A stretch of DNA of 42,970 nt from the IMG/VR virus record IMGVR_UViG_3300044986_000600, positions 1-42,970 of that record; one strand, written 5' to 3'. Made by a program: the position numbers and the translations under genes. Origin of the DNA: a virus. Shown here in pieces: positions 15,599-24,483 of the stretch (position 1 is its first letter; each line of letters opens with the position of its first letter). The notes beneath the pieces are model-generated. The model saw only the letters and a program-made list of their open reading frames with translations. It did no database searches and was not told the origin of the DNA.

Positions 15599-17875
15599 TT
15601 AGTGTAGGTCTACCCACGCCCCGCTGACGCGCCCTTGGAACTTGCCTAGGGTAGTATTCAACAACACGATTCCATCGGGAACAGAAGTCATCGCATCTCG
15701 CTGGGTGTTGGTCAGGCGGGGCAACAGCAGCCCACGAGACGTAGACGCCAAGTCGAGCACCGCGGAATTATTCGGATACCCCGCTGCTGTGTCTGAGATT
15801 GCGACGCCGCGAGACAGCCCATAAAGGAACGTGCGACGCGAACCGCCTGACCCGATGTCCGTAGCCCTTAGGGTAACCGACGAGCCCTTGGTGGACCCAG
15901 ATACGGCGTTTTCGGCGTTGATAGCCACTTCCCCGATGGCTGTCTGATAAGTGGACCCATCGAATGCGGAGCCGAGTAGTGACACCAACGTATCACCCGC
16001 TTGGACTGCGGTAGGCGAACCGAGCGTCCCCCGGCTACGGTAAAAAACCAACCGGTTAGACAACCCTGCCGAAGACCCGGCGGCGTAGAAGCCGACCGTC
16101 TCCGTGGCTTCCTGCGACTTGAACACCGCCGATCCGTTTCCTGCGGTCGCCGGGATGAAGTTCGGTGTGCTGGTAAAGGTCCAAGCAGCCCCGACTGTTG
16201 CAGGAGATGTCCACGTTATGGTGTCCCCCTGAGAGGCCCAATCTACCGTGTGAGACGTTGCGAAAGCCGTATTGACTACGTTGGTCCCGCAGTTGTCGTA
16301 GCGATGATTGCACCAGTTCCGGTATCCGGCCGTTCCTTCGATCCATACGCCATACCTACCGGTCCCGGAGTTGCTGCAATTTATCGTTCCAGATAGCAGA
16401 CTGTCGCTAGTGGCTCCGATGATGTGTAGTGCTGCGTATGGCTGCGACCTAACGATGCCGCCGATGGCTTGCATGCCACCAATGGACACGTATTCGCAAC
16501 TCTGCATGCAGACATATGCGGAATCAACTACCCGAACGCCATCCAACACCGAGAAGTCAAACCTACACGAGGAGAAGGCGTTTCCGCGGACATTGTAGAG
16601 GAGCAGGCTGCACTCCCCACCCTCCGTGCAATACCACCCGGCAGTGCCGTCCGTCGTCAAGTCCACGACGTCTCCCTCTAGCGCCCCGGCAGTGCCGCTT
16701 GGGGTCCGGGTGATGCGCGTCGATACCTTGAACTGACCGGTGGTGTTGTCGCACCAACTGACGAAGTAGGCTTTGTTCTCCAACAGCGGAGAAGGCAGGG
16801 TCCCGGTCCCGGCGTGGAAGAACACCGGGTCACCGACGGTCAGTGTCCCGATGGGTCCGGTTACTTTTGTCCCAGTGATTCGGTCGGTGGAAGCCGACGC
16901 CGAGAACACCGTCAACGCCTGAGTCTGGCCGGACAAAGTTCCGCGAAGAATGTCTTCGTAGGGGTTGGCAAAAAAGTTTGCCGAAAACAGATTGTGGTTC
17001 CCGTTACACCATAGGGTGTATCCGTATCCTCCCTCCAGATTGTTGCCGACGAAGGCGCCGTCCGAAACACCGTAGACGAATGCGTTCCGTCCGTGATAGT
17101 TTATGAGCGTGCTGTGGAATACCCGCAACCCAAGACACCCGTAGGCGTAGAGCGTATTTCCGCGAGACCTCTGGATGGTGCATCGGTCGATTGTAACGAA
17201 CGCCGACCTCCACATTTTTACGGCATGCTTCCGACCTCCGGTGGCACCGAAACTACCGTAAACACACAACCCGCGCAGGGTAGCGTAGAACGGGAACATC
17301 TCCGCGTCCTCCCCGTTCAAAAAAGTGTATCCGCTACCCTTAGTGGGTGTTTCTTCCGAGTCAGGTCCGTAAAACAGGATCGTGTCGAAAGTGGGTAGCG
17401 AACTGTCCGGGGCTATCGTAGCCGAGCCGCCAGAACCCTGACCAATCTCGCCAAGAGGGACTGATAGATTATACTGCTCCGTCCGTTGGTTTCCGGGTCC
17501 CTCCAACGTCACGCGAGGACGCATCCGGATCGTGCCCGTGGTGCGGTAGATTCCCGGCGGCAAAAAGACCGTCCCGCCATTCGGCAACGCGGCGGCAGCG
17601 TCAATCGCTGCCTGTATCGCTGCGGTGTCGTCGGCTACGTTGTCCCCAACAGCTAGGTAGGGACTCGCCTTCGCGTTTATTACCGACTGCCCCAAGGTAG
17701 CCAGTGCCGCCGATATGGCGCCCTCGAACTTGTCGCGGGTGCGCCAAGTTGGGTCCCCCGATCCGGGAGTGAGTTCTTCCCGCTCCGCCGCAGGAACTGC
17801 TGGAAGAATGCGTTCAGTCCGCTCGCGGGTTCGCAGGCGTTCTGACTGTTGGGCTGGGCGGCGCTCGTCGAACAT
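15599..17875 (-). CDS. tail spike 1 (pectate-lyase-fold beta-helix)
   Basis: The 758-residue protein has three parts. Residues 1-60 form an anchor (TERILPAVPAAEREEL...) similar to that of spike 2 (19086-20972). From about residue 78 a parallel beta-helix begins with the classic entry DNVADDTAAIQAAIDAA and FLPPGIYRTTG, as in pectate-lyase-3 type spikes that bind or cleave polysaccharide. After about residue 560 a second beta region carries a C-terminal tail-fibre signature (STSRGLLLPRLTNTQRDAM, then a GKFQGRVSGAWVDL end). I infer host-surface glycan recognition or depolymerisation; no catalytic residues can be fixed by eye. The stop lies in the gap that also holds a CGATATAG element. Confidence 0.85.
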   Translation of the reverse strand: MFDERRPAQQSERLRTRERTERILPAVPAAEREELTPGSGDPTWRTRDKFEGAISAALATLGQSVINAKASPYLAVGDNVADDTAAIQAAIDAAAALPNGGTVFLPPGIYRTTGTIRMRPRVTLEGPGNQRTEQYNLSVPLGEIGQGSGGSATIAPDSSLPTFDTILFYGPDSEETPTKGSGYTFLNGEDAEMFPFYATLRGLCVYGSFGATGGRKHAVKMWRSAFVTIDRCTIQRSRGNTLYAYGCLGLRVFHSTLINYHGRNAFVYGVSDGAFVGNNLEGGYGYTLWCNGNHNLFSANFFANPYEDILRGTLSGQTQALTVFSASASTDRITGTKVTGPIGTLTVGDPVFFHAGTGTLPSPLLENKAYFVSWCDNTTGQFKVSTRITRTPSGTAGALEGDVVDLTTDGTAGWYCTEGGECSLLLYNVRGNAFSSCRFDFSVLDGVRVVDSAYVCMQSCEYVSIGGMQAIGGIVRSQPYAALHIIGATSDSLLSGTINCSNSGTGRYGVWIEGTAGYRNWCNHRYDNCGTNVVNTAFATSHTVDWASQGDTITWTSPATVGAAWTFTSTPNFIPATAGNGSAVFKSQEATETVGFYAAGSSAGLSNRLVFYRSRGTLGSPTAVQAGDTLVSLLGSAFDGSTYQTAIGEVAINAENAVSGSTKGSSVTLRATDIGSGGSRRTFLYGLSRGVAISDTAAGYPNNSAVLDLASTSRGLLLPRLTNTQRDAMTSVPDGIVLLNTTLGKFQGRVSGAWVDLH

Positions 17876-17879
17876 GGGG

Positions 17880-18218
17880 TTACTTCTTCAGGGCCTTGTC
17901 TACCGCCTCTTCCGCCGACATGAGTTCCTCGTCGTCCTCTTCCGCCCCGGCGTCCGGAACTGCGGAAATCAACTTCAGCAGCTTCAAGTTGTAGTTGCAT
18001 TTTTCCTTGCCGGACTTCTTTTCGGTCACTTCCCGGGTCACCTCATACCGGAAGGTGATGGTCCCGCTGTCCGGGAGTTCGAGTTCCTCCACGCCTTCGA
18101 TGTAGACGTCCGGATACTGCGGCTTCATTTCCTGCGCCGGCACGGACGGTGCGGACACCGGAGCGGATTTCATCCAGTCCGGAACTACGCCGAGGTCTAC
18201 ATTTTTCGAGATTCTCAT
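17880..18218 (-). CDS. conserved hypothetical protein, acidic C-terminus
   Basis: The 112-residue product has a short beta-rich core (DVYIEGVEELELPDSGTITF followed by RYEVTREVTEKKSGKEK) and ends in an acidic helix (EEDDEELMSAEEAVDKALKK). It overlaps the lipoprotein gene by 4 nt (ATGA) and is 4 nt before the spike 1 gene. The location between lipoprotein and spike gives no clear role. The family looks like small conserved phage proteins, but I cannot name it. Confidence 0.6.
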   Translation of the reverse strand: MRISKNVDLGVVPDWMKSAPVSAPSVPAQEMKPQYPDVYIEGVEELELPDSGTITFRYEVTREVTEKKSGKEKCNYNLKLLKLISAVPDAGAEEDDEELMSAEEAVDKALKK

Positions 18219-19081
18219 ACGCTTCTGAGTTTCAGCCGCTGCTTCACTTCCCGAATCACCGGCCGGCTCACCCGCTCGTCCGTTGCGTCGGCCAAAATAG
18301 GCTCCAGTTCCTTGCGGACATGCGGAATCTTCCTCGCCGCTTGGATGGCGGACACGGTGTCATCGAGAGCACCCTGAACCTTATGAAACTGCTCCGAGGC
18401 TACGTAGCCTGCTTTCTCCGCCGCTGCCGGGACTGCCTTCAATATCGTCCTACCCGCGGCACCGAACAGGGACGAAAAAATCCCAGCTACCGGACCGGAG
18501 GCCGGAACCAGAATGGCGAGGATACGAAAGGCGATTGGAGCGATGAAAAGCACCCCAAGGAAGCCCACCCCCAACCAGAACCAGCTACGTAACCGAACGA
18601 ACTTGGTGGCGAGACCGGCGAAGTCCACAAACTGCTCGTCCCGCTTGTCCTCTTGTTTCGCGAGAGTGCCCTCCAGCTTCACCAACCGGTCCTGTAAGCC
18701 GACCAGTTGCTCGTCTCGTTTGGCGAGGGCCTTCTCGGCGGACTGCCGGGCTTTCGCTTCCTCCGACAGCAGCCCGGCCACGATGCGATCCACCTCCAGA
18801 GCATCCTTTGCCTGCGGTTCACCCAAGGCAAGGCGAACCCGGTCGTTCAGGGTGTAGGCAACCGACACCTCCGGGGTCTTCTCGGCTCGGTCGAGAGCCT
18901 TTGACACCCCGTAGGCGTTGGCCTTCGCGAAATCGACTTGCTGCTGTTCGGTGTGGTCGATGCGCTTTTCCGTCTTCGCCACTGCCTCTAATCTGGCTTC
19001 TGCCTTTTTCGTCGGCGACCGAAACAAACACCCCGACAGCACGAGGCTGAGGAGTGCAACGAGCAGTAGTCTACCGGTCAT
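18215..19081 (-). CDS. coiled-coil lipoprotein with transmembrane segment
   Basis: ATG 19081 (288 residues) gives a clean signal peptide with a lipobox: MTGRLLLVALLSLVLSGC, with Cys18 as the expected lipid-modified residue. An in-frame GTG 30 nt upstream would spoil the signal. After the lipobox comes a long charged coiled coil (about 24-160), a strong membrane segment (about 165-192, SWFWLGVGFLGVLFIAPIAF) and a basic helical tail. A lipid anchor plus coiled coil plus membrane span could bridge two membranes, so a spanin-like lysis role next to the holin candidate is possible. It is much longer than known spanins, so the role is uncertain. Confidence 0.65.
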   Translation of the reverse strand: MTGRLLLVALLSLVLSGCLFRSPTKKAEARLEAVAKTEKRIDHTEQQQVDFAKANAYGVSKALDRAEKTPEVSVAYTLNDRVRLALGEPQAKDALEVDRIVAGLLSEEAKARQSAEKALAKRDEQLVGLQDRLVKLEGTLAKQEDKRDEQFVDFAGLATKFVRLRSWFWLGVGFLGVLFIAPIAFRILAILVPASGPVAGIFSSLFGAAGRTILKAVPAAAEKAGYVASEQFHKVQGALDDTVSAIQAARKIPHVRKELEPILADATDERVSRPVIREVKQRLKLRSV

Positions 19082-19085
19082 GGAC

Positions 19086-20972
19086 TTAGAAGCTAGGTGA
19101 GGCGGCACCAATCTGGACGAAGTTCGTTCCGTTGTAGATGAACCGGACTGTTTTTCGCTTACCAGACCCTACGGGGAGGGTGTCGCCGGCAGTCAGATAC
19201 GCAGCGTTCCAGTTCAACGTGGTGAGTGTGCCGCCACTGTTGATAATCTCGAACACGTATTCCTGACCTGTCACGGCACCTACAATCGCGCCAATGGTTA
19301 CCGTCGCAGTGGCCGATTCTATCGAGAAATAATTGGCTGCATCGTTGGTATAGTTGTGTTGGGGGGTTCGGGAACCGCCTACGAAAGCGTAGTTCCGGCG
19401 CCAAGTAGACTGGCCGAAATAGTTCGGAGTAACCCCGCCGAACCGGATAGCCCCCGTTATGGCTGGGAGATTACCGACGAAAGCAACGCCACCGGGCGTT
19501 CCCTCCAATACGTAAACGGTGGCTCCTGCCCCCGCCGTGAGCGTCGGGTAGTCGCCGTTGTTCATGTTGTCTAGGTTCAACACGACCAACTTATGCCCGG
19601 CTCCGTCAGTATCGGTGTGTTTGACTATGCTTACCGTGAGTGAGGCGTCTACGTAGATGGCACTTACGTCCATGCTAACGATGGTAGTCCCCACGTTAAA
19701 GCTGTTTAAGACACCAGTGTTGGTAGTAGACAGCCGGATACCCTCAACACGACAGTTCGAGATTGTGGCGGCCGACCCCGGCCCGCCGATGAGGCTAACT
19801 ACAAACGCAGCGGCATTACGCACGGCGTTAATCTCCACGTCTTCCAGCGAGGCCGCAGTGACTCCGGAAAGATAAATCTGCTCCTCAGCATACGAATATG
19901 GTGAGGTCTGGACCGCTTGACCGTCCGTCCGCCCTTGTATGTAGACATTGCGTAGCACGAAGTTCGGTGAGGAACCCGACCCGCTGTTTGTAATCCGGAA
20001 AGCGCCCCCGTTAAAGTAGCTTACGGAGCAGTCCTCAAACAAGGAACACCAAACATTCACCCCGCTTGACGTGCCGCTGCTGAGGTCGTAGTTGCTTGCG
20101 AAGCGAAAGCCAAACCTAGCGGATACGTCCCTGACCTGAAAGTTATACACCCCGGAGCTGGTTACTCCACCTTCGGTGTTCGCGAAAAGGAACCCACAGC
20201 ACTTGAACCCGGAAGCTGGGACGTTTGCCGGGTTATACCAGAAAAAATAAAGCCCTTCGATGGTGAAGTCGCTTACGACCGTGCCAGTAAACTCAAAAAT
20301 CGCTGCCCCGTCGCCGGAGATGGTTCGTTGGGTTATAGTGGTGGCGGCTCCGTCGCCGACAATACTCCAGCGGCTGGTGTTTCCGGCGATCTTGAGGCTC
20401 GCGGTTATGCCGTAGTTGCCTGCCGGCAGGTAAACCCGGCGCCCGTTCGTGGTGGCGTAGGTAATAGCTGCCTGAAGTCTTGCCGTATCGTCTAGCCCAC
20501 TTGCGCCATTCGTATAGGTCCCCAAGGCACCCCACTGACGGACGTTTACCTCGCCGCCGTCTACGAGTAAAAACCGGCCCGAAGCCCCGCCAGTAGGCGA
20601 AATGACGCTTCCTCCGTCGTGGGTGGCTGAACTACCCGCGACGAACTTATACAGGGCTCCGCCTCCGTCTCCGGGGGTGTAATACCCGGCGGTTGAGAAT
20701 ACCTGCCCATCACGCAGCCGGGACACGTCCAGCGCCCGGAGGTCCGCCACGTTATCTACCCCGGTCGTCGAGCGGCCTGCCGTGCTTACGACCGCCACCA
20801 ACGCACCTGACAGCTTGTCCTCAGCGTCTTCCCGGGTGTCCCCGGGAGAGGGAGACAGGGCGAGCAGCTCGTTTTCGTCTTGGACGGCCGGCAAGACCCG
20901 GTCCAAACGGACCCGAGCACGCGCCCGGGGACTGAAATTTTCGGGTAGTCGCTCGGTTTGACTGTCTGCCAT
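19086..20972 (-). CDS. tail spike 2 (pectate-lyase-fold beta-helix)
   Basis: The 628-residue protein shares with spike 1 an N-terminal anchor (LDRVLPAVQDENELLALSP, then a region aligning with the KFEGA segment of spike 1). Residues about 70-150 form a small beta domain (TPGDGGGALYKFVAGSSA). From residue 161 the helix-entry motif DDTARLQAAI and YLPAGNYGI start a parallel beta-helix, followed by a C-terminal beta domain (YVFEIINSGGTLTTLNWN). Two different spikes with a common anchor suggest branched or alternative receptor-binding proteins. It starts 1 nt after the holin-like gene stop. Glycan binding or cleavage is inferred from the fold. Confidence 0.85.
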   Translation of the reverse strand: MADSQTERLPENFSPRARARVRLDRVLPAVQDENELLALSPSPGDTREDAEDKLSGALVAVVSTAGRSTTGVDNVADLRALDVSRLRDGQVFSTAGYYTPGDGGGALYKFVAGSSATHDGGSVISPTGGASGRFLLVDGGEVNVRQWGALGTYTNGASGLDDTARLQAAITYATTNGRRVYLPAGNYGITASLKIAGNTSRWSIVGDGAATTITQRTISGDGAAIFEFTGTVVSDFTIEGLYFFWYNPANVPASGFKCCGFLFANTEGGVTSSGVYNFQVRDVSARFGFRFASNYDLSSGTSSGVNVWCSLFEDCSVSYFNGGAFRITNSGSGSSPNFVLRNVYIQGRTDGQAVQTSPYSYAEEQIYLSGVTAASLEDVEINAVRNAAAFVVSLIGGPGSAATISNCRVEGIRLSTTNTGVLNSFNVGTTIVSMDVSAIYVDASLTVSIVKHTDTDGAGHKLVVLNLDNMNNGDYPTLTAGAGATVYVLEGTPGGVAFVGNLPAITGAIRFGGVTPNYFGQSTWRRNYAFVGGSRTPQHNYTNDAANYFSIESATATVTIGAIVGAVTGQEYVFEIINSGGTLTTLNWNAAYLTAGDTLPVGSGKRKTVRFIYNGTNFVQIGAASPSF

Positions 20973-20973
20973 A

Positions 20974-21174
20974 CTACTTCTTGGTTTTGCTGTTGTTCTT
21001 GAACCACGTAATCAGCGTGGTGCTGCTGACCGCGATGGCCAGAACGAAAGTTACGATCTGAAGAACATCCTTGATGCCAGACAGGGTGCCGGTGGCGAAT
21101 AATCCCCAGCTCACGATGGTTCCGGCTGCTTGTTTCATCAGGGCGTCACTCGGACTGGATACTATATCGGACAT
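20974..21174 (-). CDS. small membrane protein, holin candidate
   Basis: ATG 21174 gives 66 residues: a polar N-terminus (MSDIVSSPSDALMKQ), a moderately hydrophobic stretch (AAGTIVSWGLFATGTL), a strong membrane helix (VLQIVTFVLAIAVSSTTLIT) and a basic tail (WFKNNSKTKK). Small size, one or two membrane segments and a charged C-terminus suit a holin. A CGATATAG element lies just inside the frame (21162-21170); if it is a promoter, translation may start at the downstream ATG 21138 (54 residues). Frames upstream of 21174 run through the terminator and are not credible. No endolysin is visible nearby. Confidence 0.6.
   Translation of the reverse strand: MSDIVSSPSDALMKQAAGTIVSWGLFATGTLSGIKDVLQIVTFVLAIAVSSTTLITWFKNNSKTKK
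21162..21170 (-). promoter_or_regulatory. CGATATAG element (copy 2)
   Basis: Minus-strand CCGATATAG lies about 50 nt downstream of the capsid terminator and at the start of the holin-like gene. A promoter is expected after a terminator, which makes this copy a plausible start point for the spike transcript. Confidence 0.4.
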
Positions 21175-21218
21175 GACTTTGTCAGCGTGTGGCATGAACA
21201 ACATGGTTTCAAACTGAA

Positions 21219-21257
21219 AAGGCCCCCCGGAGAGCGGGGAACTCCCTCGGGGGCCTT
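21219..21257 (-). terminator. rho-independent terminator after the major capsid gene
   Basis: Arms 21219-21227 and 21249-21257 pair perfectly for 9 bp (AAGGCCCCC / GGGGGCCTT on the minus RNA) with extra GC pairing inside, followed on the minus strand by TTTTCAGTTT. It begins 16 nt beyond the capsid stop. A small hairpin (GCTCT-GCTT-AGAGC) overlaps the stop codon itself. The element would end high-level capsid transcription before the tail genes. Confidence 0.85.
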
Positions 21258-21272
21258 GTTTAGTTGCTCTGC

Positions 21273-22520
21273 TTAGAGCACCGAGCCGGTATAGGTGGTG
21301 CCGGTGTCGTCGCAATCGAAGAGACCGAGGTCCGCGTCGCAACGCTTGAACAGGATGGGGATGACGTGCTCCGGGCGGATGGGGCGGTAAGCACGGCTGA
21401 TCTGGAACTGGTGCCAACCGAAGTCACCGAACGGATTGCAGTCGTTGTCCACGACATAGTGCCACTGGAGTTCTCCCATGTGGAGCTGCGGAGCGAACTT
21501 GAAACTGCCTTCGCCCACGTAGCGTTCCGGAACCTGACGCTCGAAGGTGTTGTCCGCGATCAAGAACAGGATTTCGAGAGGCGCGTCCAGCCACGCCGGG
21601 TTGGGCTTGCTGTGAGCCTTGTTGGCGTCCTCGTCGTCGTCCACGACGACCACTGGGTTGACCAGCGCGAGGGTGCCATCCGGATTAAATCCGGTGGCCC
21701 GCATGGGGCGCTGATCGACACCAAAAGAGAGGCCGCGGTAGGGGGCCGAGACGTCCCACTTGTAGCTGGTAAGGACGGATTCCCCGAGCTTGTAGCCCCC
21801 GTTGGTGAGCGCCAGAAGCACGTCCTTGACGCCGGTCTCTTCACGGAACTTGTCAATAATGTCGATGCCGCCGATCACCTTGAAGTGCTCACCGACGTTG
21901 CCGCCACTGAACGATTCGGCCAGAAGATGTTCCCGGAGATGGCGAGCGACCTTGTGGACCGCCTTGAAGCTGACCTCACCCGTGGGGACGACGTCGGCAA
22001 ACTTGACGCCGATATCAGCAGCGTCACCCCCCGTGAACATGTCGTTGAACCGATAGCCCGCGCTCGCGTTGAACTTGGAGGCGCTCTGGGAATAGAGCTG
22101 ATACTTGATGTCCGCGTTCAGGTATTGGGTGACCGTCTTGGCGAGACTGTCCTCAGCCATCGAGTAGCTGTTCTTGAAAGCGGCGTAACCCTGCTTGACG
22201 CAAACCCGAGGGCCGCGGCCGCGCTTCGACTTCAGTCGATAGGTGAATTCCGCGGTGCTGACCCGGTCTTCAGTGCCTGAAGTGCCGCAAATTTCGGTGT
22301 CGTTGGTGAACGACGGATTCACCAGACTGTCGCCGGGAGCGGCGGGGAGCTGGACGACGGAACGCACTTCGTCGGACACGCCGGAAGCGAACGTGCCCCC
22401 CTTCAGGACGTTGAGGAAGGGAGAGTTGGCTGCCAACGCTTTGGCAATGTTGCCTTGGACACGGTTGGTGTCCTTCGTGGCAAAGTCGGAGATTTCGGCT
22501 GGATTGATACAGTCACCCAT
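21273..22520 (-). CDS. major capsid protein
   Basis: The 415-residue product is of typical size for an HK97-fold capsid subunit. It begins MGDCINPAEISDFATKDTNR, has a helix-rich N-terminal part, a spine-helix-like region (HKVARHLREHLLAESFSGGN) and beta-rich later parts (VIPILFKRCDADLGL near the C-terminus). Context is the strongest evidence: it follows the scaffold-like gene (after two glycosyltransferase genes), has its own leader with a hairpin and CGATATAG element, and is followed by a strong terminator, all signs of a highly expressed gene. No Shine-Dalgarno sequence precedes ATG 22520. A search against capsid families was not possible here. Confidence 0.8.
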   Translation of the reverse strand: MGDCINPAEISDFATKDTNRVQGNIAKALAANSPFLNVLKGGTFASGVSDEVRSVVQLPAAPGDSLVNPSFTNDTEICGTSGTEDRVSTAEFTYRLKSKRGRGPRVCVKQGYAAFKNSYSMAEDSLAKTVTQYLNADIKYQLYSQSASKFNASAGYRFNDMFTGGDAADIGVKFADVVPTGEVSFKAVHKVARHLREHLLAESFSGGNVGEHFKVIGGIDIIDKFREETGVKDVLLALTNGGYKLGESVLTSYKWDVSAPYRGLSFGVDQRPMRATGFNPDGTLALVNPVVVVDDDEDANKAHSKPNPAWLDAPLEILFLIADNTFERQVPERYVGEGSFKFAPQLHMGELQWHYVVDNDCNPFGDFGWHQFQISRAYRPIRPEHVIPILFKRCDADLGLFDCDDTGTTYTGSVL

Positions 22521-22547
22521 AACGGGAAGGAGTAAACGGACGTTGGC

Positions 22548-22567
22548 TCAACGATAGCTGTCGTTGA
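22548..22567 (-). promoter_or_regulatory. hairpin in the capsid leader (intergenic 22521-22665)
   Basis: Arms 22548-22554 and 22561-22567 are perfect (TCAACGA / TCGTTGA, loop of 6). It lies 27 nt upstream of the capsid ATG in a 145-nt gap with no gene of its own. A 5' hairpin could protect the capsid mRNA or mark a processing site. Confidence 0.5.
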
Positions 22568-22646
22568 TTCAGTCGTCTCCAAGGCCAGCGGTGACTTCTT
22601 CGGCCTGATTCCCGGTGAGGCAGCCGAGCGTGTTAGCCTCAACTGC

Positions 22647-22655
22647 CTATATCGC
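22647..22655 (-). promoter_or_regulatory. CGATATAG element (copy 3) upstream of the capsid gene
   Basis: Minus-strand GCGATATAG starts 10 nt after the stop of the preceding gene and about 127 nt before the capsid ATG. This is the position expected for a dedicated capsid promoter, giving a leader of about 125 nt that contains the hairpin at 22548-22567. Confidence 0.45.
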
Positions 22656-22665
22656 ACCACCCCCA

Positions 22666-24483
22666 CTACTCCCTCTTAAACGAGGCAAAAAGTTTTTCCA
22701 GAGGAACCTGATGCCACGCTACTGAATGCTCATTCAATCCAGACACCACAAACAGGGCTTTACCATCCTCGGTAAGTCCGGCGCTACCGGGAAATAGGAC
22801 CTGTGGGCTGAATCCTACGGAGCTCCCTAGCATCCACGCGAGGCCGTCGTTCAACGATCCCGTGAATAGGGGTCTCTTGCTGAACTGCGTAGCCTGAAAA
22901 CTGGCGTGTTCGCTGGAAAAACAAACGGCCCCGACGTGGTATCGACGCCGGATGATGGGTTCTTCCCGGTGGCTGTGAAAAAGAGACAACCACGAGCCGC
23001 CGACCTTTACCGGCATGGTTCCTCCCCGTGGGTCGCCCCATGCCCTAGACCACTTCTCAGCCCCGCCAAAGGGAGTTGATTTCCACGCTCTGCCAGTGCC
23101 TACTTCGACGACCGTGTGGGTTGGGTGTGTGGAATACACGAACCTCAGCTTACCGTGGTCCTCGAAGAACGCCCAGTTCTTTTCATGGAGTCCCGCCTTC
23201 GCAAAGTTCTTGCCGTGCGGCAGGGAGACGTCGCGGAGCACCGACACCATGTCCCTACCCAAGGCCACCAGTCGTTGGTTGGTCGCAATCACCTCACCTT
23301 TCGGATTGTAGGCGAGGTGTGAATAAGCGAGGTGGGGCCGCCCTTGAAAGAGGAATAGCCGCGGGTCCCCGTAACCGTCTTGCCAACCGGGCTGATCCCA
23401 CCGGGCGAGTCCTTGCACGGGGCCGACGATTTGGGCCTTGTTGGTCTTGCGATCCAGCTTGGACATCCACACTTCCGCGGGTTCTTCCCACCGGTCGGTG
23501 GTGGCTGCCAACTCCGGAACCGATTTCTGTAGTCGGAAGGCCAGCCAGTCGGTTCCGTCGCAGTTTACGTGACTGCCATTCTTGCGGGCGAACAGAGTCT
23601 TGCCCTCGAATAGGGGTTGGTCAAACTCCACCAGCCCGCCAACGAACCCCTGCTGAAACACCGAGGGCTTCGTGTCCGAGTAGTAGAACAGCCCCTCCTT
23701 TGGGTTCGGTGGTTCGTATGGGGGTATCTTCGATCCACGACCGCTTACCCAGTCCCGAACTGATTCGTCCTTGCACCCGTGGTGAAAGATTACTCCCGCC
23801 CGAGCCAGCCCGGTGAGGTAGGCCGGAGACAGGCTCTGGGACTTGTAGTCCGATTGGATTTCACCAACATTCTTCACCCCCAGTGAGGCGAACTTCGGGT
23901 AGATGATAACGTCCCACGGGTCTTTCTTCCGGTGCTCTGTGCGGTAGGCCGCGATCTGGTCAAGCACCGCCGAGGACTTCAAGGACACCACGAGATTGCC
24001 GTTGATGTGGCCCTCACCCCGGGGACGTCCTTTTGCCGTAAACGGGTGGTGGTCACCCATCACCGACACTGGGTTCTCCCGGTCGAAGGTCTCCACCAAC
24101 CGGGCGATCCAATCCGGGACTAACGGGCTGCAATCCGCCTCGAACGTCAACATGCAGTCGGCTGACGTCTCGCCGTTTTGTTTCGCTGCCCGTGCCCAGT
24201 CGATGGAGTCTAGCCACATTGCGGCGCACCCATCCGGATACCCCATCCATTTCGTGGTGCTCTTGTGAACGACCGTGCGGAACTTCTCCCGCAGCTTGAC
24301 CACGAGGCTGGCTGGGGGTGGTTCACAGTCGAACGCATGGACGAACAGAAAAACTGCCGTCGGGTTGAACTGCGGCTCTAGTTCAGCCAACGTGTCGGCC
24401 AACCGCAACGCCGGCTCCCGGTCGCCTCCGAAATACTGGAGGGCGAGAACGATCCGTTCAGCTCGTGGTGTTGGTTGGTCCAT
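22666..24483 (-). CDS. glycosyltransferase / GH130-like beta-propeller fusion
   Basis: The 605-residue product has two domains. Residues about 1-245 look like a GT-A glycosyltransferase: a nucleotide-binding-type start (IVLALQYFGGDRE), an acidic motif CMLTFEADCSP (E115-x-D117) in place of DXD, and HINGNLVVSLKSS. Residues about 285-605 look like a five-bladed propeller of the GH130 mannoside-phosphorylase type: QDGYGDPRLFLFQGRPHLAY (D373 in the GDPR signature), EKNWAFFEDHGKLRFVYST and a closing RRRYHVGAVCFSS. It overlaps the upstream glycosyltransferase gene by 26 nt and directly precedes the capsid gene. I infer synthesis and trimming, or recognition, of a glycan, possibly on capsids. Domain calls rest on pattern recognition. 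Confidence 0.65.
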   Translation of the reverse strand: MDQPTPRAERIVLALQYFGGDREPALRLADTLAELEPQFNPTAVFLFVHAFDCEPPPASLVVKLREKFRTVVHKSTTKWMGYPDGCAAMWLDSIDWARAAKQNGETSADCMLTFEADCSPLVPDWIARLVETFDRENPVSVMGDHHPFTAKGRPRGEGHINGNLVVSLKSSAVLDQIAAYRTEHRKKDPWDVIIYPKFASLGVKNVGEIQSDYKSQSLSPAYLTGLARAGVIFHHGCKDESVRDWVSGRGSKIPPYEPPNPKEGLFYYSDTKPSVFQQGFVGGLVEFDQPLFEGKTLFARKNGSHVNCDGTDWLAFRLQKSVPELAATTDRWEEPAEVWMSKLDRKTNKAQIVGPVQGLARWDQPGWQDGYGDPRLFLFQGRPHLAYSHLAYNPKGEVIATNQRLVALGRDMVSVLRDVSLPHGKNFAKAGLHEKNWAFFEDHGKLRFVYSTHPTHTVVEVGTGRAWKSTPFGGAEKWSRAWGDPRGGTMPVKVGGSWLSLFHSHREEPIIRRRYHVGAVCFSSEHASFQATQFSKRPLFTGSLNDGLAWMLGSSVGFSPQVLFPGSAGLTEDGKALFVVSGLNEHSVAWHQVPLEKLFASFKRE

